From an uncultured Bacteroidota bacterium (GTDB lineage: Bacteria; Bacteroidota; Bacteroidia; Flavobacteriales; Flavobacteriaceae), in assembly GCA_902593075.1 (NCBI GenBank), contig CACJHA010000014.1, forward strand, positions 1 to 34,915: DNA of 34,915 nucleotides. The letters are read 5' to 3'. The notes under the pieces were generated by a model that did no database searches, was not told where the DNA came from, and worked only from the letters and a program-made list of their open reading frames with translations. The translations under genes and the position numbers were made by a program. Shown one piece after another: positions 9,358 through 17,873 of the stretch. Every line of letters begins with the position of its first letter. Position 1 is the first letter of the stretch.

Positions 9358-10206
9358 TTATTTGAAATTTTTGATCATATCTTTTATACCTGGTATGGTT
9401 TCAAGTTGATATTCGTAATCTGGATGAAAATACTGAATCAAAGAACGTTGTGTTTTTCCAACGATAATTGTAAAATAATACATTTGAAAACCTGGAGCTG
9501 CTACGCAAGGGTGGTAGCCTTTGTCAATGAGAATAGTGCTTCCATCTTTAATGTGATGTACTGGTCCAAAACTTTTTTCGTTAGGATTTAAAAATTGTGC
9601 TCCAAAACCATTTTTTGGATTAAATCTAAATTGATAAACTTCATCGAATTTTGTTTCTATGGGTAATCTGTCCGTATCGTGCTTATGAGGTGGAAAACCT
9701 GACCATCCACCTTTTCCAACTGTGAAAAGTTCACTTACTAAAAGTCTACCTGATCTACCCTCCCCATTTTTACCAAGTAAATGATATATTTTTCTGTGCG
9801 TTTTAGTTTCATCACTTCCGTATTGTACCTTCTGAACTTCATTTTGATTAACATAAAATGGGGAATATTTTCGATTAATTTTTCCTCCTGCGATATAAAT
9901 TTCTGATTCATTATTTGAAATTGAAGTGATTTTCACATGAGAGTTTTTTCCAGCGTAAACCCCCTCTGGTTTTCCCGTCCATAAAGAATCTCTTTTTCCA
10001 ACCTCTGAAAATTTTACATCATCAACCTCAACGCATACCTTGCCTTTTACAACAACAATCATTGTCTCATGATTTTCAAGATTATATGTAGTTGACGCAC
10101 TGCTATTCAAAAACAATCTATTGAAGTATACAAGAGGTACTATTTTGTTGTCTATATCAACAATCGGTTTGTTTTTATTGTCAAAAGGTTCAATATGTCT
10201 TATCAT
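9358..10206 (-). CDS. iolB: IolB copy 1, 5-deoxy-glucuronate isomerase paralogue
   Basis: A 282-residue bicupin of the IolB family, which isomerises 5-deoxy-glucuronate to 5-dehydro-2-deoxygluconate. The metal site of the second cupin is complete: PPHKHDTDRLP with His174 and His176, Glu189 in DEVYQF, and His232 in KGYHPC. The C-terminus is diverged: it ends around HPDYEY instead of the PDHEW seen in copy 2 and in well-known IolB proteins, and the usual NVMAGP-like block reads TIIVGKTQR. Its start overlaps the iolE stop as ATGA (10203-10206), so translation is probably coupled. Family membership is secure. Whether it acts on the same uronate as copy 2 is open. Confidence 0.88.
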   Translation of the reverse strand: MIRHIEPFDNKNKPIVDIDNKIVPLVYFNRLFLNSSASTTYNLENHETMIVVVKGKVCVEVDDVKFSEVGKRDSLWTGKPEGVYAGKNSHVKITSISNNESEIYIAGGKINRKYSPFYVNQNEVQKVQYGSDETKTHRKIYHLLGKNGEGRSGRLLVSELFTVGKGGWSGFPPHKHDTDRLPIETKFDEVYQFRFNPKNGFGAQFLNPNEKSFGPVHHIKDGSTILIDKGYHPCVAAPGFQMYYFTIIVGKTQRSLIQYFHPDYEYQLETIPGIKDMIKNFK

Positions 10207-11090
10207 ATATTCATATGTTTATTTATAAATTCATATCCCATCTTTGCGTATTCAAAAGGATTAGCCACCGCAGAATCTTGTTCTGCCTCAACAACAACCC
10301 AACCATTATAATTTTGATTTTTAATATAACTAAGTATTTCGTCCATATTTTCAATGTCTCCGTCCCCGGGTACAGTAAAAACTCCTAATTTAACTCCTTC
10401 TAGAAAACTTAAATTTTCTTCTTCAACTCTTATTTTAATATTATCTCTAACATCTTTTAAGTGAATATGTGAAATTCTAGGCATATATTTTTTTATAGCC
10501 TTTAAGGGATCTTCATTAGCAAAATAAAAGTGCCCACAATCGTAGTTAAGGCTTACGTACCTATCATCTGTTTCGTTAAGAAGTCTGTCGACTTCTGATA
10601 TGTTTTCAATCATTGTTCCAACATGATGATGGTACGATAGTTTTATTCCAAATTCTTCCAATGAGTATTTGCCAAGTTTATTTAATCCCTTGACAAGTTT
10701 ACCCCACACTTCTTCGCTTGCCTGTTTTCTTGATGAAACTGGTACTTTTATATTGCCGTGTATAGAATTTCCAGTTTCAGCTCCACCAACTACCTTGGCT
10801 TCAAAATATTTCAAAAAATTTAAATGAGATTTGAAATTTGACTTAACATTTTCAAAAGATTGAGTAGAAAATTCATAGCTAAACCATTGGTTGCAAATTT
10901 TAAGATTCCTCAAGTCAAGGTGCTTTTTTAAAAGAGGTAAATTATTCTTTGGAAATTTTGTTCCAACTTCACAACCCTTATAACCAGCAAGTGCCATTTC
11001 GCTAATACATTGTTCAAAAGTGATATCTCCTCCAATTTCGGGAAGATCATCGTTTGTCCATCCAATAGGTGCTATTCCAAGTTCAATCAT
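10203..11090 (-). CDS. iolE: IolE, inosose dehydratase
   Basis: A 295-residue TIM-barrel protein of the xylose-isomerase-like superfamily. It dehydrates 2-keto-myo-inositol (inosose) to trihydroxycyclohexane-dione. Family blocks are visible in order: IGWTNDDLPEIGG at the N-terminus, GTKFP, YHHHVGTM, DCGH (usually DTGH), HIHLKDVR, GVFTVPGDGD and WVVVEAEQDSAVANP near the end. Length and motif order are normal. It lies between the iolJ-type aldolase (9-base gap) and iolB copy 1 (4-base overlap). It is the only dehydratase in the operon, so both IolB/IolC sets must share it unless another enzyme lies elsewhere. Confidence 0.95.
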   Translation of the reverse strand: MIELGIAPIGWTNDDLPEIGGDITFEQCISEMALAGYKGCEVGTKFPKNNLPLLKKHLDLRNLKICNQWFSYEFSTQSFENVKSNFKSHLNFLKYFEAKVVGGAETGNSIHGNIKVPVSSRKQASEEVWGKLVKGLNKLGKYSLEEFGIKLSYHHHVGTMIENISEVDRLLNETDDRYVSLNYDCGHFYFANEDPLKAIKKYMPRISHIHLKDVRDNIKIRVEEENLSFLEGVKLGVFTVPGDGDIENMDEILSYIKNQNYNGWVVVEAEQDSAVANPFEYAKMGYEFINKHMNI

Positions 11091-11099
11091 TTTTTTAAT

Positions 11100-12038
11100 T
11101 TAAAATAAATTATTCTTTTCTACACAAAGCAGAAGTTTAAACTTTTTTTCCAATAATATCTCTAGCTCTTCCATGTACTTTTTTCCCGGTTTTAAGTGAT
11201 CCCATTCACCACTAGAGTCTCTAAAAAATTCTCTAAAAATCCTAGTCCAAAGAAGTCTCAGGTCTGTCGCAATGTTAATCTTACATACACCTAGTTTAAT
11301 AGCTTCCTTTATTTCACTTTCACTTACCCCTTTAGCATTATTTTTTAAACTGCCTCCTGCATTATTAATTCTATCTACTTCATTTTTATCAATTGTAGAG
11401 GCGCCATGAAGTACAATGGGGAATCGAGGAAGTCTTTCTTGTATTTTTCTCAATATATCTAATCTCAATTTTCCACCTCCGGAAAATTTATAAGCTCCAT
11501 GACTTGTCCCAACAGCAACAGCCAAACTGTCACAGTTGGTCTTTTGAACAAAATATTCAACATCCTCTGGATTTGTAAATTTTGCTTCCTGTTCATCAAT
11601 ATCTATGTCATCTTCTTGACCACTTAATATTCCTAACTCTGCTTCTACAGAAATATTTTTTTTATGTGCTTTATCTACAATCAATTTTGTTCTTTGAATG
11701 TTTTTCTCAATTGGATCATGTGAGGCATCAATCATTACAGATGTATAAATTCCAGAATTAATACCATCTATGATATGGGATTCATATCCATGGTCTATAT
11801 GAATCGCACAAACATTGTTTGGATGTAAATCAATTGCTGATTTAATGTACCCTAGTAGCATTTTTGGGGGAATATATTCTCTGGCTGCAGGAGTTGTTTG
11901 GATAATAAATGGTGCTTGCAGTTTTTCAGCTACTTTAAATAAAGCAATAACCTGCTCAGGGTTCGAAACATTAATAGCTGGAATACAAAATTTACCATAA
12001 GCTTTATCAAATAATATTTTAGAGGGTAAAATTTTCAA
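11100..12038 (-). CDS. iolJ: Class II aldolase, probable IolJ (6-phospho-5-dehydro-2-deoxygluconate aldolase)
   Basis: This 312-residue class II fructose-bisphosphate-aldolase-family enzyme has the catalytic Asp82 and metal ligand His83 in HIDHG. Glu134 is in VEAELG, His180 in VGTSHG and His211 in VLHGAS. In this operon it most likely splits 2-deoxy-5-keto-gluconate 6-phosphate into dihydroxyacetone phosphate and malonic semialdehyde. The loop NNAGGSLKNNAKGVSESEI and the segment CKINIATDLRLLWTR look like fructose-bisphosphate aldolases, so the IolJ role rests on context. The start is a TTG at 12038: the frame has a stop only three codons upstream and no Met until residue 60, so no ATG alternative exists. 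Confidence 0.85.
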   Translation of the reverse strand: MKILPSKILFDKAYGKFCIPAINVSNPEQVIALFKVAEKLQAPFIIQTTPAAREYIPPKMLLGYIKSAIDLHPNNVCAIHIDHGYESHIIDGINSGIYTSVMIDASHDPIEKNIQRTKLIVDKAHKKNISVEAELGILSGQEDDIDIDEQEAKFTNPEDVEYFVQKTNCDSLAVAVGTSHGAYKFSGGGKLRLDILRKIQERLPRFPIVLHGASTIDKNEVDRINNAGGSLKNNAKGVSESEIKEAIKLGVCKINIATDLRLLWTRIFREFFRDSSGEWDHLKPGKKYMEELEILLEKKFKLLLCVEKNNLF

Positions 12039-12047
12039 TTTATTTTT

Positions 12048-13061
12048 TTATGTTTTGTCAATTTCACTAACAACAACTGGTTTGTTACAATTAAGTGACT
12101 CCTTAGCACATAATCCTAACACTAGTGACATTAGACCGTCAAAGCCAGACACCTCCGGAGTTTTTTTATGTCGTATACAATCAATAAAATGATCTATTTC
12201 TTTTTTATAAGCATCCGCATATCTTTCAAGAAAAAAATGTTGAGGAAGAGGTGATGTTACTCCTTTTTCGCTGTAAGTTAGAGTGTATTTGTCAAATTTA
12301 TTTTTTGATTGTACCATACCCTTTGATCCAAAAACTTCGACTCTTTGATCGTATCCATAAACTGCTTTTCTACAATTATCTATTACTGCCATGCTACCAT
12401 CCTCAAATGTTAAATTTATAATAGCAGTATCAATGTCTCCAGCTTTTGCGATTTCTGGATTTATTAATGCATTTCCTTTGGCATAGACTTCAACGATTTC
12501 TTTGTCGGTCAGGTAACGAACCATATCAAAATCGTGAATAGTCATATCTAAAAACATTCCACCCGAACTTTTTATGTAATTAATTGGAGGCGGGGAGGGG
12601 TCTCTACTAGTAATTTTAATCGTATGGATATCACCAATATGACCGTTTACAATCTTTTCCTTTACAGATTGAAATTCACTATCAAACCTCCTATTGAAGC
12701 CAAGCATTAATTTAATTTTAGATTCATTTACTGTTTTTAAAACCTGCTTTACTTTTTCTAAGGAAAGGTCTAACGGTTTTTCGCAAAAAACATCTATCCC
12801 TTTCTTTGCCGCTAATGAGACATAGTTAGCGTGTGTATCAGTAGGGGAACAAATTACAATTGCGTCTGCCTGAACTTCGCTAGCTATATCTGTAAAATCT
12901 TTTTGATAAAATGCTAAACCCGCTTTATTAGAAAAAATTTTAGCCTCATGGGTTGGGTCACAAATACCAACAATTTCAATTTCCTCCATAGCTTGCAAAT
13001 TAGCAAGATGAATTTTTCCAATTCGACCAAGACCAATAATTAGTATTCTTATCTTATTCAT
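12048..13061 (-). CDS. iolG: IolG, myo-inositol 2-dehydrogenase
   Basis: A 337-residue Gfo/Idh/MocA enzyme that oxidises myo-inositol at C2 with NAD, the first step of the pathway. The nucleotide loop GLGRIG is at 10-15, the catalytic Lys95 is in CEKPLDLS, and the Asp172/His176 pair is in FLDMTIHDFDMVRYL. The block KITSRDPSPPPINYIKSSGG is characteristic of inositol 2-dehydrogenases, so this is the canonical copy compared with the enzyme at 8327. It lies between iolA (6-base gap) and iolJ (9-base gap). It is cytoplasmic with no signal peptide. The ATG start is at 13061. Confidence 0.92.
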   Translation of the reverse strand: MNKIRILIIGLGRIGKIHLANLQAMEEIEIVGICDPTHEAKIFSNKAGLAFYQKDFTDIASEVQADAIVICSPTDTHANYVSLAAKKGIDVFCEKPLDLSLEKVKQVLKTVNESKIKLMLGFNRRFDSEFQSVKEKIVNGHIGDIHTIKITSRDPSPPPINYIKSSGGMFLDMTIHDFDMVRYLTDKEIVEVYAKGNALINPEIAKAGDIDTAIINLTFEDGSMAVIDNCRKAVYGYDQRVEVFGSKGMVQSKNKFDKYTLTYSEKGVTSPLPQHFFLERYADAYKKEIDHFIDCIRHKKTPEVSGFDGLMSLVLGLCAKESLNCNKPVVVSEIDKT

Positions 13062-13067
13062 CCCTTG

Positions 13068-14537
13068 CTAAAACTTTCTCGACCATGTGTTTGGCCATCT
13101 TTCAATTACCACTTTAGTTTGAGTAAAAAATTCTATTGCATGTTTTCCTTGGCCATGTAGGTCACCAAAAAAACTATCTTTCCAACCACTAAAAGGAAAT
13201 TGTGCCATTGGAGCAGCAACTCCAATGTTGACACCTATATTTCCGGCATAGACTTTATTTCTAAATTTTCTTGCATTAGAGCCACTTTCGGTAAAAATAC
13301 ATGCCATATTTCCATAATTGCTGTTGTTTATAAAATCTATAGCATCATCAAGATTTTTCATAGATACTAAGCTCATAACAGGGCCGAAAATCTCAGTATT
13401 AATTATCTCTTTTTTAAGGTTTACATCTTCAATTATAGTTGGATTTATGAAGTTCCCACTTTCAAAGCCCTCAATTTTCGCATTTCTTCCATCTAAAATT
13501 GCTTTTCCGCCTTCATTTATTCCAATTTCTATTAGTTCTTCGATTCTTTTTTTGCTGTCACTTGTAATTACTGGACCCATGTCAATTCCGTCATTCCAAC
13601 CATAGCCTGTTTTCCTGGATTTCACCATGTTATATAAAGAATCTTTAAGTTTTCTTTTGTTATCGTCAACTGTAATAATTACAGAGGCAGCCAAACATCT
13701 CTGTCCCGCACAACCATAAACGGAATCAGCAACTATTTTTGAAGTCATCTCAATATCACAGTCAGGCATTAATACAACAGGGTTTTTTGCTCCACCTTGG
13801 GCTTGAACCCTCTTGCCATTTTGTGTTCCTTTAGAATAAATATATTTTGCTACAGGTGTGCTTCCAACGAAACTAACAGCTTTTACAAAAGGATTTTCAA
13901 GTAATGCATCCACAGAATGTTTTCCTCCGTGAACTAGACTTACAAGACCATCTGGTAGATCTAACTGATTAATTAATTCAAAAATTTTAATCATCGTTAA
14001 AGGAACTTTCTCGGAGGGTTTTACAACCATTGCATTACCCGTAGCAATTGCATATGGGAGAAACCAAAATACAATCATACTTGGAAAATTAAATGGGGTA
14101 ATACAAGCCGTAACTCCAAGAGGTTGTCTTATCATCATCTCATCAATACCACTTGCGATGTCTTCTATAAAATCCCCTTGGATTAGCATTGGCGTGCCAC
14201 AAGCAACCTCAATATTTTCAATTGCTCTTTGAAGTTCACCGTAAGATTCAGACTTGGTTTTACCACATTCATTGGTAATTGTCTCTGCAAGAATATCAAG
14301 GTTTTCTTCCATTAATGACTTTAATCGGTAAAGAACTTGTACGCGCTTCATAACAGGAACATCTCTCCATTCTAAATAGGCATTGTATGCACAATTAACA
14401 GCTTCATTTACGTCTTTAATGTTTTTCTCTCCAAACGGAATTTCAGCTATAACTTTTTGAGTAGCTGGATTATTAGCTTTAATAGTTATTTTTTCATAAC
14501 TATCTTTCCATTTTCCATTTATATAATTTTTTAACAT
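13068..14537 (-). CDS. iolA: IolA, CoA-acylating (methyl)malonate-semialdehyde dehydrogenase
   Basis: A 489-residue aldehyde dehydrogenase. The nucleophile is Cys281 in CAGQRCLAASV. Instead of the usual LELGGK block with the general-base Glu, it has VQAQGGAKNPVVLMPD, a hallmark of the CoA-dependent methylmalonate-semialdehyde dehydrogenase group. Other family blocks are ITPFNFPSMIVFWFLPYA, VVKPSEKVPLT and VSFVGSTPVAKYIY. In inositol degradation it converts malonic semialdehyde with CoA and NAD to acetyl-CoA and CO2. It lies between iolC copy 2 (17-base gap) and iolG (6-base gap). A role in valine catabolism is possible by family but unlikely in this context. Confidence 0.94.
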   Translation of the reverse strand: MLKNYINGKWKDSYEKITIKANNPATQKVIAEIPFGEKNIKDVNEAVNCAYNAYLEWRDVPVMKRVQVLYRLKSLMEENLDILAETITNECGKTKSESYGELQRAIENIEVACGTPMLIQGDFIEDIASGIDEMMIRQPLGVTACITPFNFPSMIVFWFLPYAIATGNAMVVKPSEKVPLTMIKIFELINQLDLPDGLVSLVHGGKHSVDALLENPFVKAVSFVGSTPVAKYIYSKGTQNGKRVQAQGGAKNPVVLMPDCDIEMTSKIVADSVYGCAGQRCLAASVIITVDDNKRKLKDSLYNMVKSRKTGYGWNDGIDMGPVITSDSKKRIEELIEIGINEGGKAILDGRNAKIEGFESGNFINPTIIEDVNLKKEIINTEIFGPVMSLVSMKNLDDAIDFINNSNYGNMACIFTESGSNARKFRNKVYAGNIGVNIGVAAPMAQFPFSGWKDSFFGDLHGQGKHAIEFFTQTKVVIERWPNTWSRKF

Positions 14538-14554
14538 TGATTTAAAATTAAAAT

Positions 14555-15559
14555 TTATTTATTCATAATTTTTAAGGCCTCCTCTAAAGTTGGCATAAAG
14601 TTGGCACATCCTTCTTTTGTTACAACATGTGAACCACAAGCATTTCCCATTTTTATTGATTTTTCAATACTCCATTTTTGAATTAATCCATAGATAAATC
14701 CACTAGCAAAGGCGTCACCCGCACCAAGCACATTTAGTATTTTTACAGGAAACCCTTTTATGTCTTTTCTTTTAAAATTTTCATTAAAGTAGGATGCTCC
14801 ATCCTTACCTCTTTTTACAATTAAAATACCCGTTCCTAATTTAATTAATCCTTCAATACTTTTGTTTAGATCTCCTTTGATTTCCGGGGATGAAATTTGT
14901 TGGTGTTTTATGGTTACTTGAGAAGAATCTTTTAGCATAGTTGCCAAAACCTCTTCTTCAGTACCAATGGCAATATCAACTTTTGACATGATTGACCTAA
15001 CTACACGACCAAATGACCTGTAATCTTCCCACTGATCGGCTCTAAAATCCAAGTCCATAACAACTCTTACTGAATTTTTCTTAGCTATTTCTATTGCGTG
15101 TATGGTTGCACCTCTACTTGGTTCTTTATTTAGTGCTGTGCCATTAATTAGTAAAACCTGATGGTTAGCAATGTTTGCATTATTTACATCATCAACGTTT
15201 ATCAAAGTGTCTGCGGCATTGTCTCTATAAAATACTAAAGGAAACTTATCGGGTGGTTCAATTCCCAAGAGAACAGCACTACTTCTTGCATTCACTTTTG
15301 TTGGAATAAATTCTGTATTTACATTTTCCTTATTTAAGAAGTTTAAAATAAATTCTCCGACTTTATCTTTTCCAACAGCTGTTAACAAAGAAGACTTTAG
15401 CCCTAATCTCGAACATCCTACAGATATATTTAGCGGTGAGCCACCGACAAAAGCATTGAAACCTGATATCTCTTTAAATGGAACTCCAATGTCTTGAGAA
15501 TACAAATCTATTGAAGACCTTCCTATTGCTATCAAATCTCTTTTATTCATTTTCGTCAT
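14555..15559 (-). CDS. iolC: IolC copy 2, 5-dehydro-2-deoxygluconokinase
   Basis: A 334-residue PfkB-family kinase with FVGGSPLNIS near residue 37, FYRDNAADT in the substrate loop, DLDFRADQWED, and NVLGAGDAFASG containing catalytic Asp282. It matches known IolC patterns better than copy 1 and is likely the main 5-dehydro-2-deoxygluconokinase. Two ATGs compete for the start: 15559 (MTKMNKRD) overlaps the end of iolB copy 2 by 17 bases, and 15550 (MNKRD) overlaps by 8. Either way translation is probably coupled to iolB copy 2, as an isomerase-kinase pair. It precedes iolA by 17 bases. Confidence 0.91.
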   Translation of the reverse strand: MTKMNKRDLIAIGRSSIDLYSQDIGVPFKEISGFNAFVGGSPLNISVGCSRLGLKSSLLTAVGKDKVGEFILNFLNKENVNTEFIPTKVNARSSAVLLGIEPPDKFPLVFYRDNAADTLINVDDVNNANIANHQVLLINGTALNKEPSRGATIHAIEIAKKNSVRVVMDLDFRADQWEDYRSFGRVVRSIMSKVDIAIGTEEEVLATMLKDSSQVTIKHQQISSPEIKGDLNKSIEGLIKLGTGILIVKRGKDGASYFNENFKRKDIKGFPVKILNVLGAGDAFASGFIYGLIQKWSIEKSIKMGNACGSHVVTKEGCANFMPTLEEALKIMNK

Positions 15560-16427
15560 TCATTTTAGAGGTTACAAGTGGTAATCTTTTGTCTTTATAA
15601 GACCAAGAATTATATATCCATTCATGGTCAGGATCTGTGGTATTTTCTAAACATTGATCACTACCTGCCAAAAAGTTAAGATAATAACAATGATATCCAT
15701 GTTCAGCTACAACAGGATGAAACCCTTTTGGAATAAGAACACAGTCTTCATTTTTAGGTCTTAGAATTTCGTCTAGCTCTTTGTCTTTTGTATAAACCTG
15801 TTGAATTGCATAAGCTTCAGGTTTTTGAAATTTATAAAAATATGTTTCTTCTTGTTTTGGCTCTACTACTTTGCCATTATTATCTAGAATCCTCTCATCG
15901 TGTTTGTGAGCTGGGAAAGAACTCCAATTCCCTGAGGGAGTATAGACCTCTCTAGATATTATTCTAGAACATCCAAAGCCAGGTGGAACTAGATCGTTGA
16001 ATTGCCTTGTAGCATTATCCCCGCCAAAAATTACAATTGGGGTTTTATCTGGAGTGATAAATTTAGGGTCAAAATCTTTGTCTGATTTGCACCATCCATA
16101 GGCAATATCTAAAATTTCAGATGTGCATTCAAGTGTAAAATTTGTTTTCCTAGGAAGATATAAAGTATGTGCTATACCTGAAAAAACATTCTTTCGACCG
16201 TTAAGCGTCTCCCAACTTCCTCTATTACTTGTCACTTTAAAATTTCCGGAAAGCAGAACAATGGCGATTTCACTTTCAATCGTTTCAAAATCCCACGACT
16301 GATTTAATTTCATCTTCCTTGCCTCAAATGATAAAAATTCCCAATTAGCAGAGGATGGATTAACACTTTGGTAAATACCATTTTCTTGTGGATTTGGGTG
16401 TATTAACAATTCTGATTTTATTTTCAT
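15543..16427 (-). CDS. iolB: IolB copy 2, 5-deoxy-glucuronate isomerase
   Basis: A 294-residue bicupin IolB-family isomerase acting just before the kinase. Metal ligands are present: His174 and His176 in FPAHKHDER, Glu193 or Glu194 in KQEETYF, and His237 in PKGFHPVV. The C-terminal blocks YYLNFLAGSDQ and TDPDHEWIY resemble well-known IolB sequences. Between the HKH motif and the Glu it carries an insertion (LDNNGKVVEPKQ) where copy 1 has the more usual TDRLPIETK. The two copies have therefore each kept different family features. It follows the serine hydrolase by 4 bases and overlaps iolC copy 2. The ATG start is at 16427. Confidence 0.9.
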   Translation of the reverse strand: MKIKSELLIHPNPQENGIYQSVNPSSANWEFLSFEARKMKLNQSWDFETIESEIAIVLLSGNFKVTSNRGSWETLNGRKNVFSGIAHTLYLPRKTNFTLECTSEILDIAYGWCKSDKDFDPKFITPDKTPIVIFGGDNATRQFNDLVPPGFGCSRIISREVYTPSGNWSSFPAHKHDERILDNNGKVVEPKQEETYFYKFQKPEAYAIQQVYTKDKELDEILRPKNEDCVLIPKGFHPVVAEHGYHCYYLNFLAGSDQCLENTTDPDHEWIYNSWSYKDKRLPLVTSKMNDENE

Positions 16428-16431
16428 TGTA

Positions 16432-17676
16432 TTAATTTACTACTTTATATACTGTCCTTACTAAGTCCTCCAGTATGCCCTTATAGCTTTGAGACCTTGT
16501 CATAAAAATCACAAACATAGAATTTTTTGGGTCGATCCAAAACTCTGTGTATTGTAATCCACCCCAACCGTATATTCCTTTGGGTGCTCCTTGATTCATT
16601 ATGATAGGATCTTCTAGAACATAGACTGACAATCCCATATAATAACCCAATAGATTTTGAAAAGATCTGTCTTCCTTTGGATAACCTTCTGAATATTTTC
16701 TTGTCATTGTTTTTATACTTTCTTGAGATATAATTTTTTTACCCTCATATACACCATTATTCAAAAGCATTTTACAAAAATTCATGAAATCCGAAGTTGT
16801 CGTTACTAATCCTTCTGCTCCTAAGTTAGTTTTGTCGTTTTGATCGTAGGTTAATATGTTCCCCCGACTTGTAATTCCATCTTGGAGAAAGCCTTTAATG
16901 GATGGGGTATTTAAAAATAGTGGTTGAAAATTTATTTTATCCTCTTTTGTTAAATAAAATTTTGTGCTATTCATATCTAGAGGCTTAAATAAAAATTGAT
17001 CTAAAAATTCACCGAACTGAATGTTGCTTGCAACCTCTATGACTCTTCCAAGAATTGATTGATTTACCCCATACAAGTACTTTGTTCCTGGTTCATACTG
17101 TAATGGTTGTTTTGAGATTATTTCCATTAATTCTTCTAAATTGTCAGCTCTAACTGCATCTACATAAAAATTTTCAGGGGTGCAAAATCCAGACCTGTGC
17201 GTCATTAAATCAATTACCTTCATTTGATTTTTGCATGGATAAATATTGTCTGAACTCAAGCAGTAATCATCTCCATCTTCAAAATTTGCATTTATTCGTT
17301 TTTTTGTTTTCATGCAATTTAAATTTGAAAATGATGGTATATATTTAGAAACAGGATCATTAAAATCAACAAGGTTTTTTTCTTCCAAAATAAACATTCC
17401 AATGGTCGTCAATACTTTGCTCATCGACCATAAAGCAAAAATGGTCTCGTTGTTTATTTTTTTATCATATTCTTTGTTTGTGTTTTCTGTATGCCGGTAA
17501 AATAAGGAGTTGTCTTTGTAAACAACAATTTCGTTGCTTCCTGTTATTTCTTTATTAATCAGTTCTTTTTGAAAATTAATTATGGATTGTTTGGAGGATA
17601 AGTTATTCCCTTTATCAACACTACAACTAGTTTTAATTATGACGAGAAATACGATAAATATTTTTTTAATCTCCAT
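16432..17676 (-). CDS. Serine beta-lactamase-like hydrolase (class C/CubicO family) lipoprotein
   Basis: The chosen ATG at 17676 gives 414 residues beginning MEIKKIFIVFLVIIKTSC, a lipoprotein signal with Cys18. A longer frame from a TTG at 17766 would bury this signal behind 30 residues and is unlikely. The nucleophile motif is SMSK (Ser84, Lys87); the second motif is YGVNQSILGRVIE (Tyr202); THRSGF and GWGGLQYTEFWIDP also fit the family. Such enzymes hydrolyse esters or amides, or act as D-amino peptidases, outside the cytoplasm. It is the first gene of the inositol operon, 4 bases before iolB copy 2, so de-esterification of an inositol conjugate is a possibility. The substrate is unknown. 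Confidence 0.85.
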   Translation of the reverse strand: MEIKKIFIVFLVIIKTSCSVDKGNNLSSKQSIINFQKELINKEITGSNEIVVYKDNSLFYRHTENTNKEYDKKINNETIFALWSMSKVLTTIGMFILEEKNLVDFNDPVSKYIPSFSNLNCMKTKKRINANFEDGDDYCLSSDNIYPCKNQMKVIDLMTHRSGFCTPENFYVDAVRADNLEELMEIISKQPLQYEPGTKYLYGVNQSILGRVIEVASNIQFGEFLDQFLFKPLDMNSTKFYLTKEDKINFQPLFLNTPSIKGFLQDGITSRGNILTYDQNDKTNLGAEGLVTTTSDFMNFCKMLLNNGVYEGKKIISQESIKTMTRKYSEGYPKEDRSFQNLLGYYMGLSVYVLEDPIIMNQGAPKGIYGWGGLQYTEFWIDPKNSMFVIFMTRSQSYKGILEDLVRTVYKVVN

Positions 17677-17694
17677 TTTAAAAACATGAATTTT

Positions 17695-17702
17695 CAAATT
17701 TA
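17695..17702 (-). promoter_or_regulatory. Candidate -7 element (TAAATTTG) for inositol operon
   Basis: Read on the minus strand the bases are TAAATTTG, a full match to the Bacteroidota -7 consensus TAnnTTTG. It lies 18 bases before the ATG at 17676, which would give a leader of only about 14 nucleotides. No convincing TTTG/TTG -33 box stands at the usual spacing of about 20 bases, so the call is tentative. Confidence 0.35.
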
Positions 17703-17850
17703 ATTGAAAAACAGTAACATTTAAGTTTACAAATAGATAATTATTATAGACAATAAGTAATTGCAATCATTTTAGAAATTATTCTATAATATAAGTAACT
17801 AATATTGTAACAATTATAGTTTTATATCTATTGAAAAGACAAGCATTAAA

Positions 17851-17873
17851 TGACAAATTTATTAATTGTGTCA
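17851..17873. promoter_or_regulatory. Imperfect inverted repeat, candidate operator
   Basis: The arms TGACA and TGTCA are exact inverted copies around a 13-base AT-rich centre. With one base slipped, the pairing extends inward (ACAAATT against AATTGTGT). The element overlaps the candidate -33 box of susC, a suitable place for a repressor or activator. No cognate regulator gene is in the window. Confidence 0.3.

Noticed and set aside
11100-12038. Glycolytic fructose-bisphosphate aldolase instead of IolJ
   Set aside because: The sequence resembles both, but the position between iolG and iolE and the lack of any other aldolase in the operon make the IolJ role more likely.
13318-13605. 95-codon open frame on the plus strand inside iolA
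   Set aside because: It is antisense to well-conserved iolA coding sequence, and its hydrophobic low-complexity product has no family features.
17677-17766. Longer serine hydrolase from a TTG at 17766
   Set aside because: It would place 30 residues before a clear lipoprotein signal peptide that begins at the ATG at 17676.
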